Source: Pseudoscleropodium purum (Eukaryota; Streptophyta; Bryopsida; Hypnales; Brachytheciaceae). Taken from it: a stretch of DNA of 64,000 bases. The first letter of the stretch is position 1; every line of letters starts with the position of its first letter. Positions 49,673 to 60,345 of this stretch are shown in pieces. Made by a program: the position numbers and the translations under genes. Below the pieces are notes generated by a model. It saw only the letters and a program-made list of their open reading frames with translations. It was not told where the DNA came from and ran no database searches. The stretch covers positions 11,098,001-11,162,000 of the forward strand of contig OZ017795.1 of assembly GCA_963969395.1 (NCBI GenBank), given 5' to 3'.

Positions 49673-51017
49673 ATGGCCCAGACCTTATCCCACACCCAGG
49701 TGCTCAACTGCTCAGCTGAGGATGCGTGGGAGTGCTGCAAGCATTCCGACAAGGTGTTGCCGGATCTGTTGCCGGAGTATTTCGCCAAGGCTGAGATTCT
49801 CGAGGGCAACGGCGGTCCCGGCACCCTCCGTGCCTTGCACTTCGGACCTGGTACGATCGGTTTTCCCTGCAATTCGTCGAACTGTCATTTGTTGAGCACA
49901 AAACTCGCTGAGTCCATCTTCTGGATCACTGAATCGGATCATCATGTCTATATACTTTAATTTGGAGTCATCTACGGAAGAAACTGAGCGTGTGGTTAAC
50001 TCTGTGTTGAATTCGGAATGCTCGTTTCCCATTGGCCTCCGTGAGTTTTGCAACTCAAGTTGTGTGCTCTGCTTGATACTCGGAGATGCCACGAATTTCT
50101 GTAGTGGTGATTAATTCTCAACTGGGTACACTTTGCTGATCAATTCACCCTTTTCCAATGTGCAGCCATTCCACAAAAAGGAGTTGCGAAGGAACGCCTC
50201 GACTCGGTCGACGATGCCACCAAGACATTGACGTACACAGTGGTGGAGGGCGATCCCAGGTACACCAACTTCACCGGAAAGGTGCAGTTCGTCGCCACGG
50301 GGGAGAATCAGTGTGAAGCAACCTGGACCGGGAAGTACGACGCCGTGGGCGATGCCGGTCCTCCCGAGCACATCAAGAACGTCAGCTCCCTGACGTTCAA
50401 GACCTTCGAGAAAGCTGTCCTGGCGAAGAAGACCTTGACGCACAGTGAGACCCTGGACGCCAGCCCCGACGCCGTGTGGAAAGCGGTGAAAGAGGAGAAC
50501 GCCATCCTCCCCAAAGCCTTGCCTCAGATCTTCGAGTCGTGCACTTTCGCCGAGGGCAATGGCGAAGTGGGCAGCATCCGCGTCTGCAAGATGGGCCCTG
50601 GTATGCTGACACTTCCTTACCATTTCGTAGTCTGGATTGCGTCCCCCATTCTTGCATTTACAGATGTTGCACAGCTTTGGGTACACAGGTTAGCACATTA
50701 TGGGTCTGGAAAGCTAGGGTGCTTGTTTCGTTCTGATGGTCCCGTTTCATTTCGCAGCCATTCCTACTGGCGGAGAGCTTGTGGAGCGCTTGCACTTGCT
50801 TGACGAGGCGACCAAGAAGGTGGGTTACACGGTGGTCAAAGGCGATCCCAGATTCAAGCACGTCTCTGCCGTGGTGCAATACGCTCCTGGACCCACCGCG
50901 GGAACCACCACTGCTACCTGGACTGCCACTTACGTGCCTGTCACCGAGGGGGTTGTGATGGAGCCCAAGTTCATCATCGCGGTCTGGAAGGCCCTGGAAG
51001 GCGCTGCCAAGGCTTAA
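49673..51017 (+). CDS. Two-domain Bet v 1 / PR-10-like protein (gene 4)
   Basis: Exons 49673-49850, 50166-50600 and 50758-51017; 290 residues, predicted protein identical to gene 3. Exons 1 and 2 each end in a phase-1 donor after the bases CCTG, and exons 2 and 3 each begin CCATTCC, so the same junction serves both domains. The two-domain organisation, glycine-rich loops at 45-50 and 190-195, and conserved C-terminal helix (VWKALEGAAKA) are as in gene 3. Only about 276 bp of upstream sequence is shared with gene 3; beyond that lies the AT-rich repeat R. Its distal promoter therefore differs from gene 3, and expression of the two may not be the same. Confidence 0.9.
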
Positions 51018-51570
51018 CTTAAAGCTTTGGGCTGGCCGTGCCTGATTTTGTTTTGTAGTTGAGAGGAAGTAAATGATAACAAGAGTTTTATGCTAAATCG
51101 ACTACGAGTTTTGTCTCTCTGTTCCGTCGGCATTGTGATATATAGCGCCGTTCCAACACAGTTGAGTGTGAGAATGGCCTGTTTTATTATGTGGTGAAAC
51201 TTGAATTTGGTGACCTTGCTTTCCCGTAGAAAGCGGATTTGTATACGTGTACATGAGTGGCAATTGGCCAGTCGTTTCTTCGTCCCATACATGAAATGCT
51301 CTTGAAACGACGGAGCAATACTTTTGGAATCACTGGGAGTCTGTTAATTACTACGGAATCCTGTTCTGTTGCGCATGGGTGGGGTTGAACTGAGCTGGGA
51401 TATGAGAATTCTTTTCCTTTCAATGTGCATGGCAAGATACTTGCAAGGCTGATGAGTGACCTTGGCCGGGTGAGACGACCATTTTCAACCCTGGAACGCC
51501 GCAGAGGGCAAAAAGTGTCCAATGAATGACTTCTAGGGTTAGTGTAGAAACAAAATGGCTTTTAGAGTTC

Positions 51571-52404
51571 CTGTAAGGGTCAAAAAAAAAAAGGCACCTG
51601 TTTTGTGCAATCACGTGGTTGTCTACTTGGGTGGTAGGGCATGTTTTTTTACGATTAAATCAATAAGGATGAAAGTGCCTTGAATTGCAGAAATTGAGGC
51701 GTACATATATTTGATCTTCTTTGGTAGTACATGCCAATGTGATACTCAAGACATTCTTAGATGCTAAATGCCCAAGGCCTTTCCTTGAGCTTCTAGGAAT
51801 TTGCTCTAAATTGATCAAAAAGACAGAATTTTGATAAGTTGTATCAATTCCTTTGAATTGTAATTGTATAAATTTGAACAAAATATGGTAATGATCACAT
51901 AGGGAAAGGAAACACAAAATATCACCTATAAATTGAAAAATTATAATATTTGATTATGAGGGTGTTAAAAATGTGAAAGTGATTTGAAGTCTTTCAATCC
52001 TCTTTTCTCTTGTCAAATCTTAAAAAATTGGTCACCAAAGTAATACACGATTAAACGACGTAACATGCATAACCTCAATCAATTTACGATTTCTCATAAT
52101 CTCTTCTACAAATTTTTCAAATGAATTTCTAATGTGAATTTTTTTCCAAAATCTAGGGTATTTGAAACTCATGTCCAAAAGCTCTCAATACTATGGAAAG
52201 TCAAGATTGCAATGGACATCTTTGCACAAAATTTTGAATAGAAAAATCATAATCAATCATTTTCAAAAGTGGATGTTTGATGCTAAAATTAGACTTCAAA
52301 AAGGATTTTCAAAAATAGAAACTACTAAAAATAGCGACATGGTAAGGTTTTATTTAACTCCAAAGTATTTTTGACTCCCAAATTTGGTACCTTGGACATT
52401 TAGG
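51571..52404. other. AT-rich spacer after arm B
   Basis: Starts with an A-rich run just outside the arm and continues as AT-rich sequence. No PHO1 remnant is found here, unlike outside arm A. No gene seen. Confidence 0.45.
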
Positions 52405-54700
52405 GGTTAAGTTAGGATATAGAGGTAATGTTTTTACACTTTGCTTTATTAATAAAAATAATTGGAAAGTTGAGTGTGTTTGATGGCATATTTTTATGCT
52501 TTTCATTTTCATTTTGGACACATTCATCCACATGATTGAAGTCATTGAATGTGTAAGTGTTTGGCTTTTAACCAAAAACAATCAAAGATAAAAACTAATG
52601 GTCAAATACATTTTAACAATTCTAGAGTTGCAAAAAACCTTTAGGTCCCTCATTTAGGATGAGAATCATTAGAAGAGTTTTGGAGGGTCCAAAAGCCTGT
52701 TTTGGGCCTGTTCCCCTGCAGCTATTCCCCGCAGCGAGGGGAATGGCCCACTGTTAGAATTTTCTTTTTCATAAAAAAAAAAAAAAGTCTCTACATGCAA
52801 AAAAACAATTTTCATAAAATTAAAAATAAAAATAAAATTTTGGTCAATGACGTGGCAGGGTCTCAGCCACGTCAAATTGCTGTACCAAACCTGTTTCCTG
52901 AGTTCATAGGTTGTGATAACTCGCAGGCATCTAGAGGCCCCAAAAATCTTCTAATGTGTGTGGGACCATCTATCTTAAGTACAAATTGCAAATTGCATGG
53001 ATATTTGTTTTCAAAATCATTGCTTTATATCACCTTGAAGACTAAGTATTCAAATTTCAAACATTGGATGAATGCAAACACATCCCAAGCATATAGAATT
53101 GGAATTATTCATCCATATCTTCTTTTGTACACTCTTGTGTTAAGTTTTTGACATTTATACACTATAGATTTTGAAGAGTTTGTTTTACAAATATTCTATA
53201 AAATCAAAGGATACTAGTATGTTTCACTTCAAAATATAACTTCTCTAGTTCAAAAAATGACCTTTAAAAAAGAAATTAATAAATAAGTAAAATAAAAATC
53301 TTTAAAAAACACTATAATAAGATCTTAAATTTTGAACTTACAAATAATGATCATATAAAAATTACAATTACTCAATCTAAAAATTAATTTTTGAATGAAT
53401 ATTTGAATCTTTTACTTCAAATTTTATTGAAAATATTGGTTAGTCCAATATTATATGGATTTAATCTATGGATTATATCTCACAAATTTTTTAAAGTATT
53501 CATTTAATTATTATTATTCAAAATTTATTATGTAATATATTTTCATAATTTGGGGAATTTGAAATATCCCCTAGTCTTTTTTAGGGATTAAGCTTGTTCT
53601 AAGGGTGTAGTTAACGGATGCAACTTTGACATTCAATGATTGACATCGCACAATAATTTGCATTTCCAAATAATGGTTAGTAATGAACATTGCAAAAATA
53701 AATTAGCTACTGAAATTTGTAGGCCCCATAGTCTTTTGGTGAAAACAAGAATATAGACAAAATCTTTAGTAGATGTGAGATTATTGAGGACAAAAGAGAC
53801 AAAGTAGAGAAAATAAATGTATCCAATTGGCTAAAGTGAATGATATTAGACAATGGGTTTGCAAAAAAATAGGATGATCCAATGTTTGTATTGCACGAAT
53901 ATAGAGTTTTGTAACAATGTATACAATGTTGTTCATAACAACATATAAAAGATGTGCAAATATAGGCTTACTACACTAGTAAATTCCTAAAAGATTTATT
54001 TTGATGTCCTTTGGATTTAGTAGACATTACTTTCATCATTCATGTAGGACTATCAATACTAAGAACATACCTTCAATATATGGAAATACATGTTTTACAT
54101 ACAAAATACTTGACATAGACATATGCAAAATCTTCTTGAAATTGACAAGCAAATTTAGTTATGCTTCTTTTGTGACTAATCAACACTATTATATAGGTAG
54201 TTGAAGCCAATATCTAAAGCAAGATATAAAAAAAAGACTTAGAAAAAGTATATAGTTAATTATAATATATGAAAATATTGAAAACATCACACTGACTTTT
54301 CACACCCAAAGTTGTATATGCTATTCAAGATATAGAAAGGACACATCTTTTGTACTTTGCTCTATGTATTGTACACTATATGAAAGCACATAGTTGTTGC
54401 ATCCAATTGTATTTTTTAGATTCACTCTTTATCAAATAAATGAGTAACATCCGTTTCCTCACAATCACTCCCAATTTTTCTTAGATTAAGAGTTCTTTCT
54501 CTTTTTAATGTTCCAAAAACCAATTTTTTGATTTCCTAAGAGTTGAAGGATTAATAATGGATTAATAGTCACATAATTGTCACATTATTCTTGGTGTAAC
54601 GACAATTCTTTCTTACACAATGTTTGTTCCTAGTGTTTATTCCTCACATCATATCAATGCCACACAATATTATCTCACCTCCATAAAATGAGCCAGACGT
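52405..54700 (+). repeat. Direct repeat R, copy 2
   Basis: Diverged direct copy of 47,605-49,396. It is interrupted by a MITE at 52,667-52,956 and by an extra segment at about 53,757-54,484 that separates two blocks adjacent in copy 1. The extra segment is AT-rich, has only short frames and could be a decayed transposon; no ends were recognised. The repeat stops near the change to GC-richer DNA at 54.7 kb. Confidence 0.65.
52667..52956 (+). mobile_element. MITE, CATTAGAAGA-type family, inside repeat R
   Basis: The left end is CATTAGAAGAGTTTTGGAGG and the right end, read inward, CATTAGAAGATTTTTGGGGC. The interior matches 20,085-20,358 block by block, including ATGGCCCA and GTCAATGACGTGG. It is 290 bp. 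Copy 1 of the surrounding repeat lacks it, so it arrived after that repeat was duplicated, or was lost from copy 1. Confidence 0.8.
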
Positions 54701-55433
54701 CCCCAATCAGTGTAATTAGAGAGGTTTGTTTGTATTGTGCCGATCGATGGTCGGAGGCACGTCTGTTGCACACGCTGGGTTGCGCTTCCGACCACTGGAT
54801 GCACAAGCAAGATCACAGGAATTCCATTGACGCGTCCTTTCATGGCATTTTCGCATCTGCATTCGCCCCGTAACTTGCGCTTGAGTTTAACAATTTGCGT
54901 GCGGATTGCATTGTTTGCTGAGTCGATAGACGGCATCCTTGTTTTGAATCACTTCTTTTCCGTATCAGCGTGACGCAATTGCTGGCAAGCTTTTACGTCT
55001 TGGTAGTCGTACTGTACGATCGTTCGCCATGCTCGACTAAGATTCAGATTACCGGTATGATCGTGTTTTGATTCTAATCGAAGCTTTAATTTAGGCGATG
55101 CTGTGTTGATCGAATTATAGTACAGGGAAACCAATACAGTATGACAACAGCATTCGGGAAGAAGAAATTTGGAGTCCAGCAGTACTCCAACATTTGGAGT
55201 CACAGCATACCAGATAAAAAGCACACAGGTACGGCATTAATTAACTAGGATCCATTGTAATGCTGCTATGAATGTAATCGTTCAAATCTGTATGATCAAA
55301 GTGGAAGCCTAGTTATATACGTCAACGATCCGGTTCAAACATTGATGGATTGTCGGAATCCGTGGCATTGAGGTTCATGTGAATTATCCGATTTGAAGCA
55401 ATCGTAATTATTCGTAACTAAGCGCATTTAGAA
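54701..55433. other. GC-richer island, unassigned
   Basis: Composition rises sharply after repeat R. Frames of 60-90 residues occur on both strands, but no domain is recognised. It may be decayed gene sequence linked to the coiled-coil exon-like segment just downstream. Confidence 0.35.
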
Positions 55434-55556
55434 AATGCCGTGGCAGAGAAATGTAATGCAAGGAGACGGGTGAATGAGGAGAAATTTCGAAAGCTTGAGC
55501 GAGATCTGGAAGATTTCAAGAGAGAGGAGAAGAAATTGTTGTTGAGACTTAAAAAG
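55434..55556 (+). pseudogene. Orphan exon-like segment encoding a charged coiled coil
   Basis: An acceptor-like TTTAG is followed by an open stretch whose translation includes EKFRKLERDLEDF and REEKKLLLRLKK, rich in Lys, Arg, Glu and Leu with heptad-like spacing. It ends in AAAAAG and a GTGCGT donor-like site. The reading is exon-like, but no neighbouring exon of the same gene was found. It could be an internal exon of a captured gene, a fragment of a coiled-coil protein, or chance. The protein family is not recognised. Confidence 0.3.
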
Positions 55557-56942
55557 GTGCGTATATCATGTTTCCAATTTGGCCGTTCTCTGCAAATAAA
55601 TTTGTCCTTTGGAGATAAATTTCATTCATTTCAACTCACTGATCCTTGCACTGAAATTAAGAGAATGGAAATTGAAATCCGTGGCAGAGTGAGTGAAAAT
55701 CAATTTCCTGGAGTAGGATTGCACATCACTGAACCTCTTTAACATGACCTTCTCTAGTATCACATCCTCTGCTTTCTGATCACTCAAACCCTAGAAAATG
55801 GATGTACAAAGTTAAAAAAAAATTCACTTCCTGCTTTCAGGACCGTATTTTGTTCACTCCTGTGCATTTGATTATTGTGTGCTTTGACAACATTTTATAT
55901 AAGCAAATCTTGCTTATTATTTTGTAATTTTGTAAATGCATAGGCTACTACAAAATATCAAAACCTTTTGTAGAATATCAAATTCCAATTTGAATTCAAT
56001 TTTTAAGAACTTACTCCTAAAAGTCCATATAAAAAAGAAAAAAAAGAAAAAAAAAAGAATTGGACTTGTTTGTAAATGATGCCTTGCAAAGACTATAGGG
56101 CAAATACAAGAAGATTCAATCTTGCAACCTCGAGTATTTCTTACTATTACTTTTACATACAACATTCTTATCATTATATTTTATTACATATATCCTCTAA
56201 GTACTCAATGGTCAAAAGCAGTTGTTTCAATATTCAAAGGATTTGATATAAATCAAGTATGTAGCTTTTGAAGTAGTTAATATAATACATCAACAAAAAG
56301 AAGAAATCATCATACAATTAATTAGCAATTAAGTCAATTAATTTCACAATATTCAAAAGTTGAAATTTCTAATCATTGAAACTTGTTTTCGGATTTTTAG
56401 CCAAATAGTTAGCCTTGCAAAATAATAATATGATGCCTTATGATTTTTAATGTTAAGAATTCATTTTGAAAGTTATTGTGATTAAATATTCACTTCAAGT
56501 AGATTTGTTAGGTTTGGTTTTGATACTTAGGGATTAAACATAACCTTATTTAACAAAGTAGTGATATCCCCAAAACACTCTTAAGATCCCAAAATATAGG
56601 CTCTTAGATTGAAGATATCGTCTTTTGTCTTTTGTGTCAGCCTGGAAAGTGAGGTCACCTCATCCATGGAGAGAACATTCTTTCCAAAATATTTGAGCTC
56701 TCTTCAAGTTCAAAGAAACACTTCTACCGTTTCGCCCGGTCACCTTCTTCGTTTCCAGGAAGTCTCCCGCTCCTCTCCGTGCTCGCCAAGCTCATCTCTG
56801 CTTTCGTCCTGGCGGGATTTGGGAGACTGTTCGATCAATCGACTTCCGTTGAGAAAGAGCGATTTCGGAGTTGAATTTCTGTGAGATAGAGGAAAAATAA
56901 CTCGGATAGAAAGAGCGCTTGAGAGGTCAAGGATTAAGAGCA
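55557..56942. other. Intergenic and upstream region of RabGGT alpha
   Basis: Positions 55,750-56,590 are AT-rich. From about 56,600 the GC content rises; this part probably holds the promoter and 5' untranslated region. No other gene seen. Confidence 0.5.
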
Positions 56943-59900
56943 ATGCATGGGAGACCGCGCCAACGGGCGGGGGTAGCGCCCTCGCCCATGGACAAGCAGG
57001 AGCAAGCCCACGCGGCCGAGCTCCGGAAACTCATGCCTCTTTTCATGGAGAGTAATCGCACCTGCTGGTAAGAATTACCAATTTCTGCTTCGATCGCTGG
57101 GGTTTGGGGCAATCATGTGGGAGACTAACGGGCACATCATCCTTGCAGCTACTCAACGGAATCCATGAACCAAAATGCACGATTGCTGGAGCTCAACCCT
57201 GATTTTCTCACGGCTTGGAACTATCGAAAGCGCGCTGTGCAGCATCTGTGGGAGCTTGAGTCCGATGAAGAAGCTCGCAAGCGGATTGCCCAGGCTGAGC
57301 TCGATTTGGTATGGTGTGGATTGAGCCCTAATGTTGCGCCCTCTAAACTTCGAATTCTGAGTTGAAGTCTGAATTAGGTCGTCTTTGTGGGAGATCAGGA
57401 AATTAGGTCATGTTGTGGAGATCAGGAGATGGTGGAGGTGACGGAGACCAGGGTTGAGGGTGTGCGGGGCAGGTAGTGAGAGCCTTGCGAGCGAACCCTA
57501 AGTGTTATGGCGGGTGGTATCATCGCAAGTGGATCATTCGGTTTGGTCTTTCCTCTCTGGATGCAGAGTTTCTACTGCTGAAGAAACTGCTCAAACTGGA
57601 CGCTCGCAACTTCCATGGTTGGAACTATCGCAGGTGCTTGCTTATCCCAGTTAGTGCGAACATGATGATTTTGCCTAGTAGTTCTCTCTGTCTAGTTATC
57701 AAACCATGCTCTTTGCATGATGGTTTCATGTGCGATCCTTTGTCTACATCGTAGAGTGTTTTGTTCAAATCAAAGACTGAGAGGAAGTGAATCCTCTTTG
57801 ATGATAATTTTGCAGATTTGTCGCAAAGACGAAGGGCGTTGCTGCTGAAGAGGAGCTACGATTCACCATTGATAAAATCAACGAGAATTTTAGCAATTAT
57901 TCAGCCTGGCATAATCGTAGGTAAATACGTAAGCACCTTCGGCATGCTTATTTCAGCTCTGCTTTGAAGTTGAACTGTTGGAATCTGGCTTGCTCTTATT
58001 GAGGTATCTACATCTTGTAAAGTGCTGAGCATAGTTCCTATTTTGAGAATGGTCAACTTTTTATATACTCTTGTTAACAAATCAACGAGGATTTTGAATG
58101 CACCAAATAATACCTCATTTGTATATTGTATGCGGAAGTTATAAGGATCCCAAGTTATATTGGTAGATGACATAATACCGACACAAGTTTTCATGGTAAG
58201 CTGGTTTACATTCTCAAAATCAATGTGTACTCATCGTCCAAGATTTTAGGGTGTCGCATTGAGGTGTGTGTCTCGATTAGGTATCTCTACCTTCTGTCGA
58301 TTTTGATTGAAGGTTTTTTTCTTTTGTGATTTGCACAGTGCGCTCTTGTCAGAGATCTCCAGGAGGACGGACACAAAGAATAGCAGAGTTCAAGAGAGCC
58401 TGGAAGAGGAGTATGAGTTGGTGAAGACTGCCTTCTACACTGATCCGGATGACCAAAGCGGATGGTTCTACTACTCCTGGCTACTGGGGCAAACTATTGC
58501 TCCTGTGGGCACTCTTGTCAATGGATGCTGGCCCCCGGCAGAGTCCCAGATTACAGTTGATTCGGAGAACAATACTTCCAAACTCCCGTTCAATAAGCTG
58601 TATGAGGAAAAATTAGAAGCCTTACCCCTGGTGCTTTCCTTTAGCAACGCCGTGACTGGTGTTAACAACCGAACTGTTTCTGTCAGTGTTGATGGGAACG
58701 ATGCTTTGGAGCTTGATTGGAGGCCTGCTGAGCCATGGCGCAAATATGGTTGGAAATGGACCACAAACATTTTGCACCTCTTGCCTTCTGATAGTCGGCA
58801 ATATGCAGTCCACATCTTGGTGGGTGCGGTTCCAGGCATCGTGTCTGTGGATGGACAAGAATGTGCAAGCTCATGGAAGTCGAGGTTTCATGTACTTCTT
58901 GGGGGGAAATCTCCTTTGGAAGATGAAAGCTCAGTAGAAGAGCAGGTGAACGTAAATAGTGAAGTGGCCGATGGATCAGAGATTTGGCAGCTGAATGTTT
59001 TGGATAGAGAAATTCAATCATGTCGGGAGCTGCTTGAGCTAGAAAGCAATAGGTATTACCTGTTGTGAAAGTTTGATTTGCAAAAGTCTTCCTCTGCTGG
59101 TTTTGGTCAGCCGTCTGTTCCACAGTTGCCATTATGTAGAGCTGGGCTGTTGGGTTTCGAGCACAGAAACAGTGGCTGGAATTCCCCCAGTTCTCACTTA
59201 TATCGTTGTGGAATTTACAAGCGGCTAACACCGTTCTTGTTTGCTCCTTTTCTCAGCAAGTGGACAATGCTGACGCTGGCAAGATTATTATTGACTCATG
59301 CCTCATACAACTCAAGTTTCCGCAAAAGTCACTTGGAGGAAGCACGCACTCATTTTGAAGTGCTTGGAAGCTTGGACACAACTCATCGGGAGTACTACCA
59401 ACATCAGTCGAGCTTACTTTCTTTGAAAGAGGTATTTTATTTGATATTTAATTCTGAAATTCGATCTAGCATTCCATTGTCTTTATGGCGGCCGTAGTGT
59501 TCTAATCTCTTGAGTAAATCACGAAACGGCAACTTCTCGAAGAACTTTTATATTTCAGGGTTAGATGCACAGATTGAAGCAATTACTGAGCTATCTCGGA
59601 ATTCAGCTCTCTGTTAGATGAAATGCTACTTTTGGAACCTTGTGTATCCTATTTCTTGTAAGAAATCTTAGAACTTGTCTTTGTGGGCCTACAGCTGACA
59701 GAGAACAGCAGTAAGCTGAGGAGGCAATATGAGCAGACTGGGGAGCTGCAGTTCAAGCAACTGTCACTATGCTCTGTGGAGTGTACAGAACGGTTTTTGT
59801 GGGTCCAGAATCTGGACCTGAGTCATAACCAGTTGCGCTCTACTCATGGTATTGTCCTGTCATCTGTCCTTTTTAATTTGAAGCGCAGGTTGTGATCTCT

Positions 59901-60345
59901 TTCAGATGGACAACTGTGCAACCTTGAACTTCATGATTCCTAATGACCTTTGGTTTGTGTTCATTCTGGTACAGGACTTGAAGCATTGCAGGTTTTGGTG
60001 AACCTGAACCTCAGTCATAACCGGATTGGCAGTGTGACCGCACTCGCTCCTCTGAGGGAACTCCCCCTGCTCAAGGATGTTGATGTGTCATTCAACCAAA
60101 TTGGTGATCACACTGTAGACACTTGTCGAGTGCTGTGCTCATCAAAGCTTACGAACGCTGCTTCACCGACACCTGATTATCTCGAGGTCGGTGAACACTG
60201 GGAGACGAAGACCGTCTTTGGGGGTCTATGCTGGCGGACACTGAATATTGCTGGAAATTCAGCTGCAGGAGATGTTCAGTTTGTTAATTCTCTCATCCGG
60301 GCTCTAGATGGGACCAAATTAATAACTGATGGGGCCGATTTGTAA
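56943..60345 (+). CDS. Rab geranylgeranyltransferase alpha subunit, plant LRR type
   Basis: Eight exons: 56943-57067, 57149-57308, 57473-57633, 57816-57920, 58339-59052, 59257-59431, 59695-59848 and 59975-60345; 654 residues. With a beta subunit and Rab escort protein, the alpha subunit helps attach geranylgeranyl groups to C-terminal cysteines of Rab GTPases in the cytosol, allowing their membrane targeting. It starts MHGRPRQR, the family's usual MHGR start. Five prenyltransferase-alpha repeats are visible: [50 protein letters not shown] and [13 protein letters not shown]. The middle (about 230-400) is a beta-rich insert, and the C terminus has leucine-rich repeats ([18 protein letters not shown]). 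The part from intron 3 to mid exon 5 is duplicated in reverse at 62.8-63.85 kb. All introns are GT-AG. Confidence 0.95.
57667..58729. repeat. Inverted repeat, source segment within RabGGT alpha
   Basis: This segment (end of intron 3, exon 4, intron 4 and the first 391 bases of exon 5) recurs as a reverse complement at 62,790-63,850. I see two substitutions and one 2-base difference, all in intron 4 near 58,257-58,282. The edges are sharp on both sides. Confidence 0.93.

Larger units (their letters stand above)
49397..51570. repeat. Inverted repeat arm B (carries Bet v 1 gene 4)
   Basis: Reverse-complement copy of 43,374-45,547, the same 2,174-bp length without net gaps. Outside the outer edge the sequences differ at once: the PHO1 remnant beside arm A, a homopolymer-rich stretch beside arm B. 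Outside the inner edge, arm B meets direct repeat R. The sharp edges on both sides show a discrete duplicated segment. Confidence 0.95.

Noticed and set aside
52702..53151. 149-codon frame starting inside the MITE
   Set aside because: It runs across a non-coding transposon and AT-rich repeat and has low-complexity lysine runs; it is chance.
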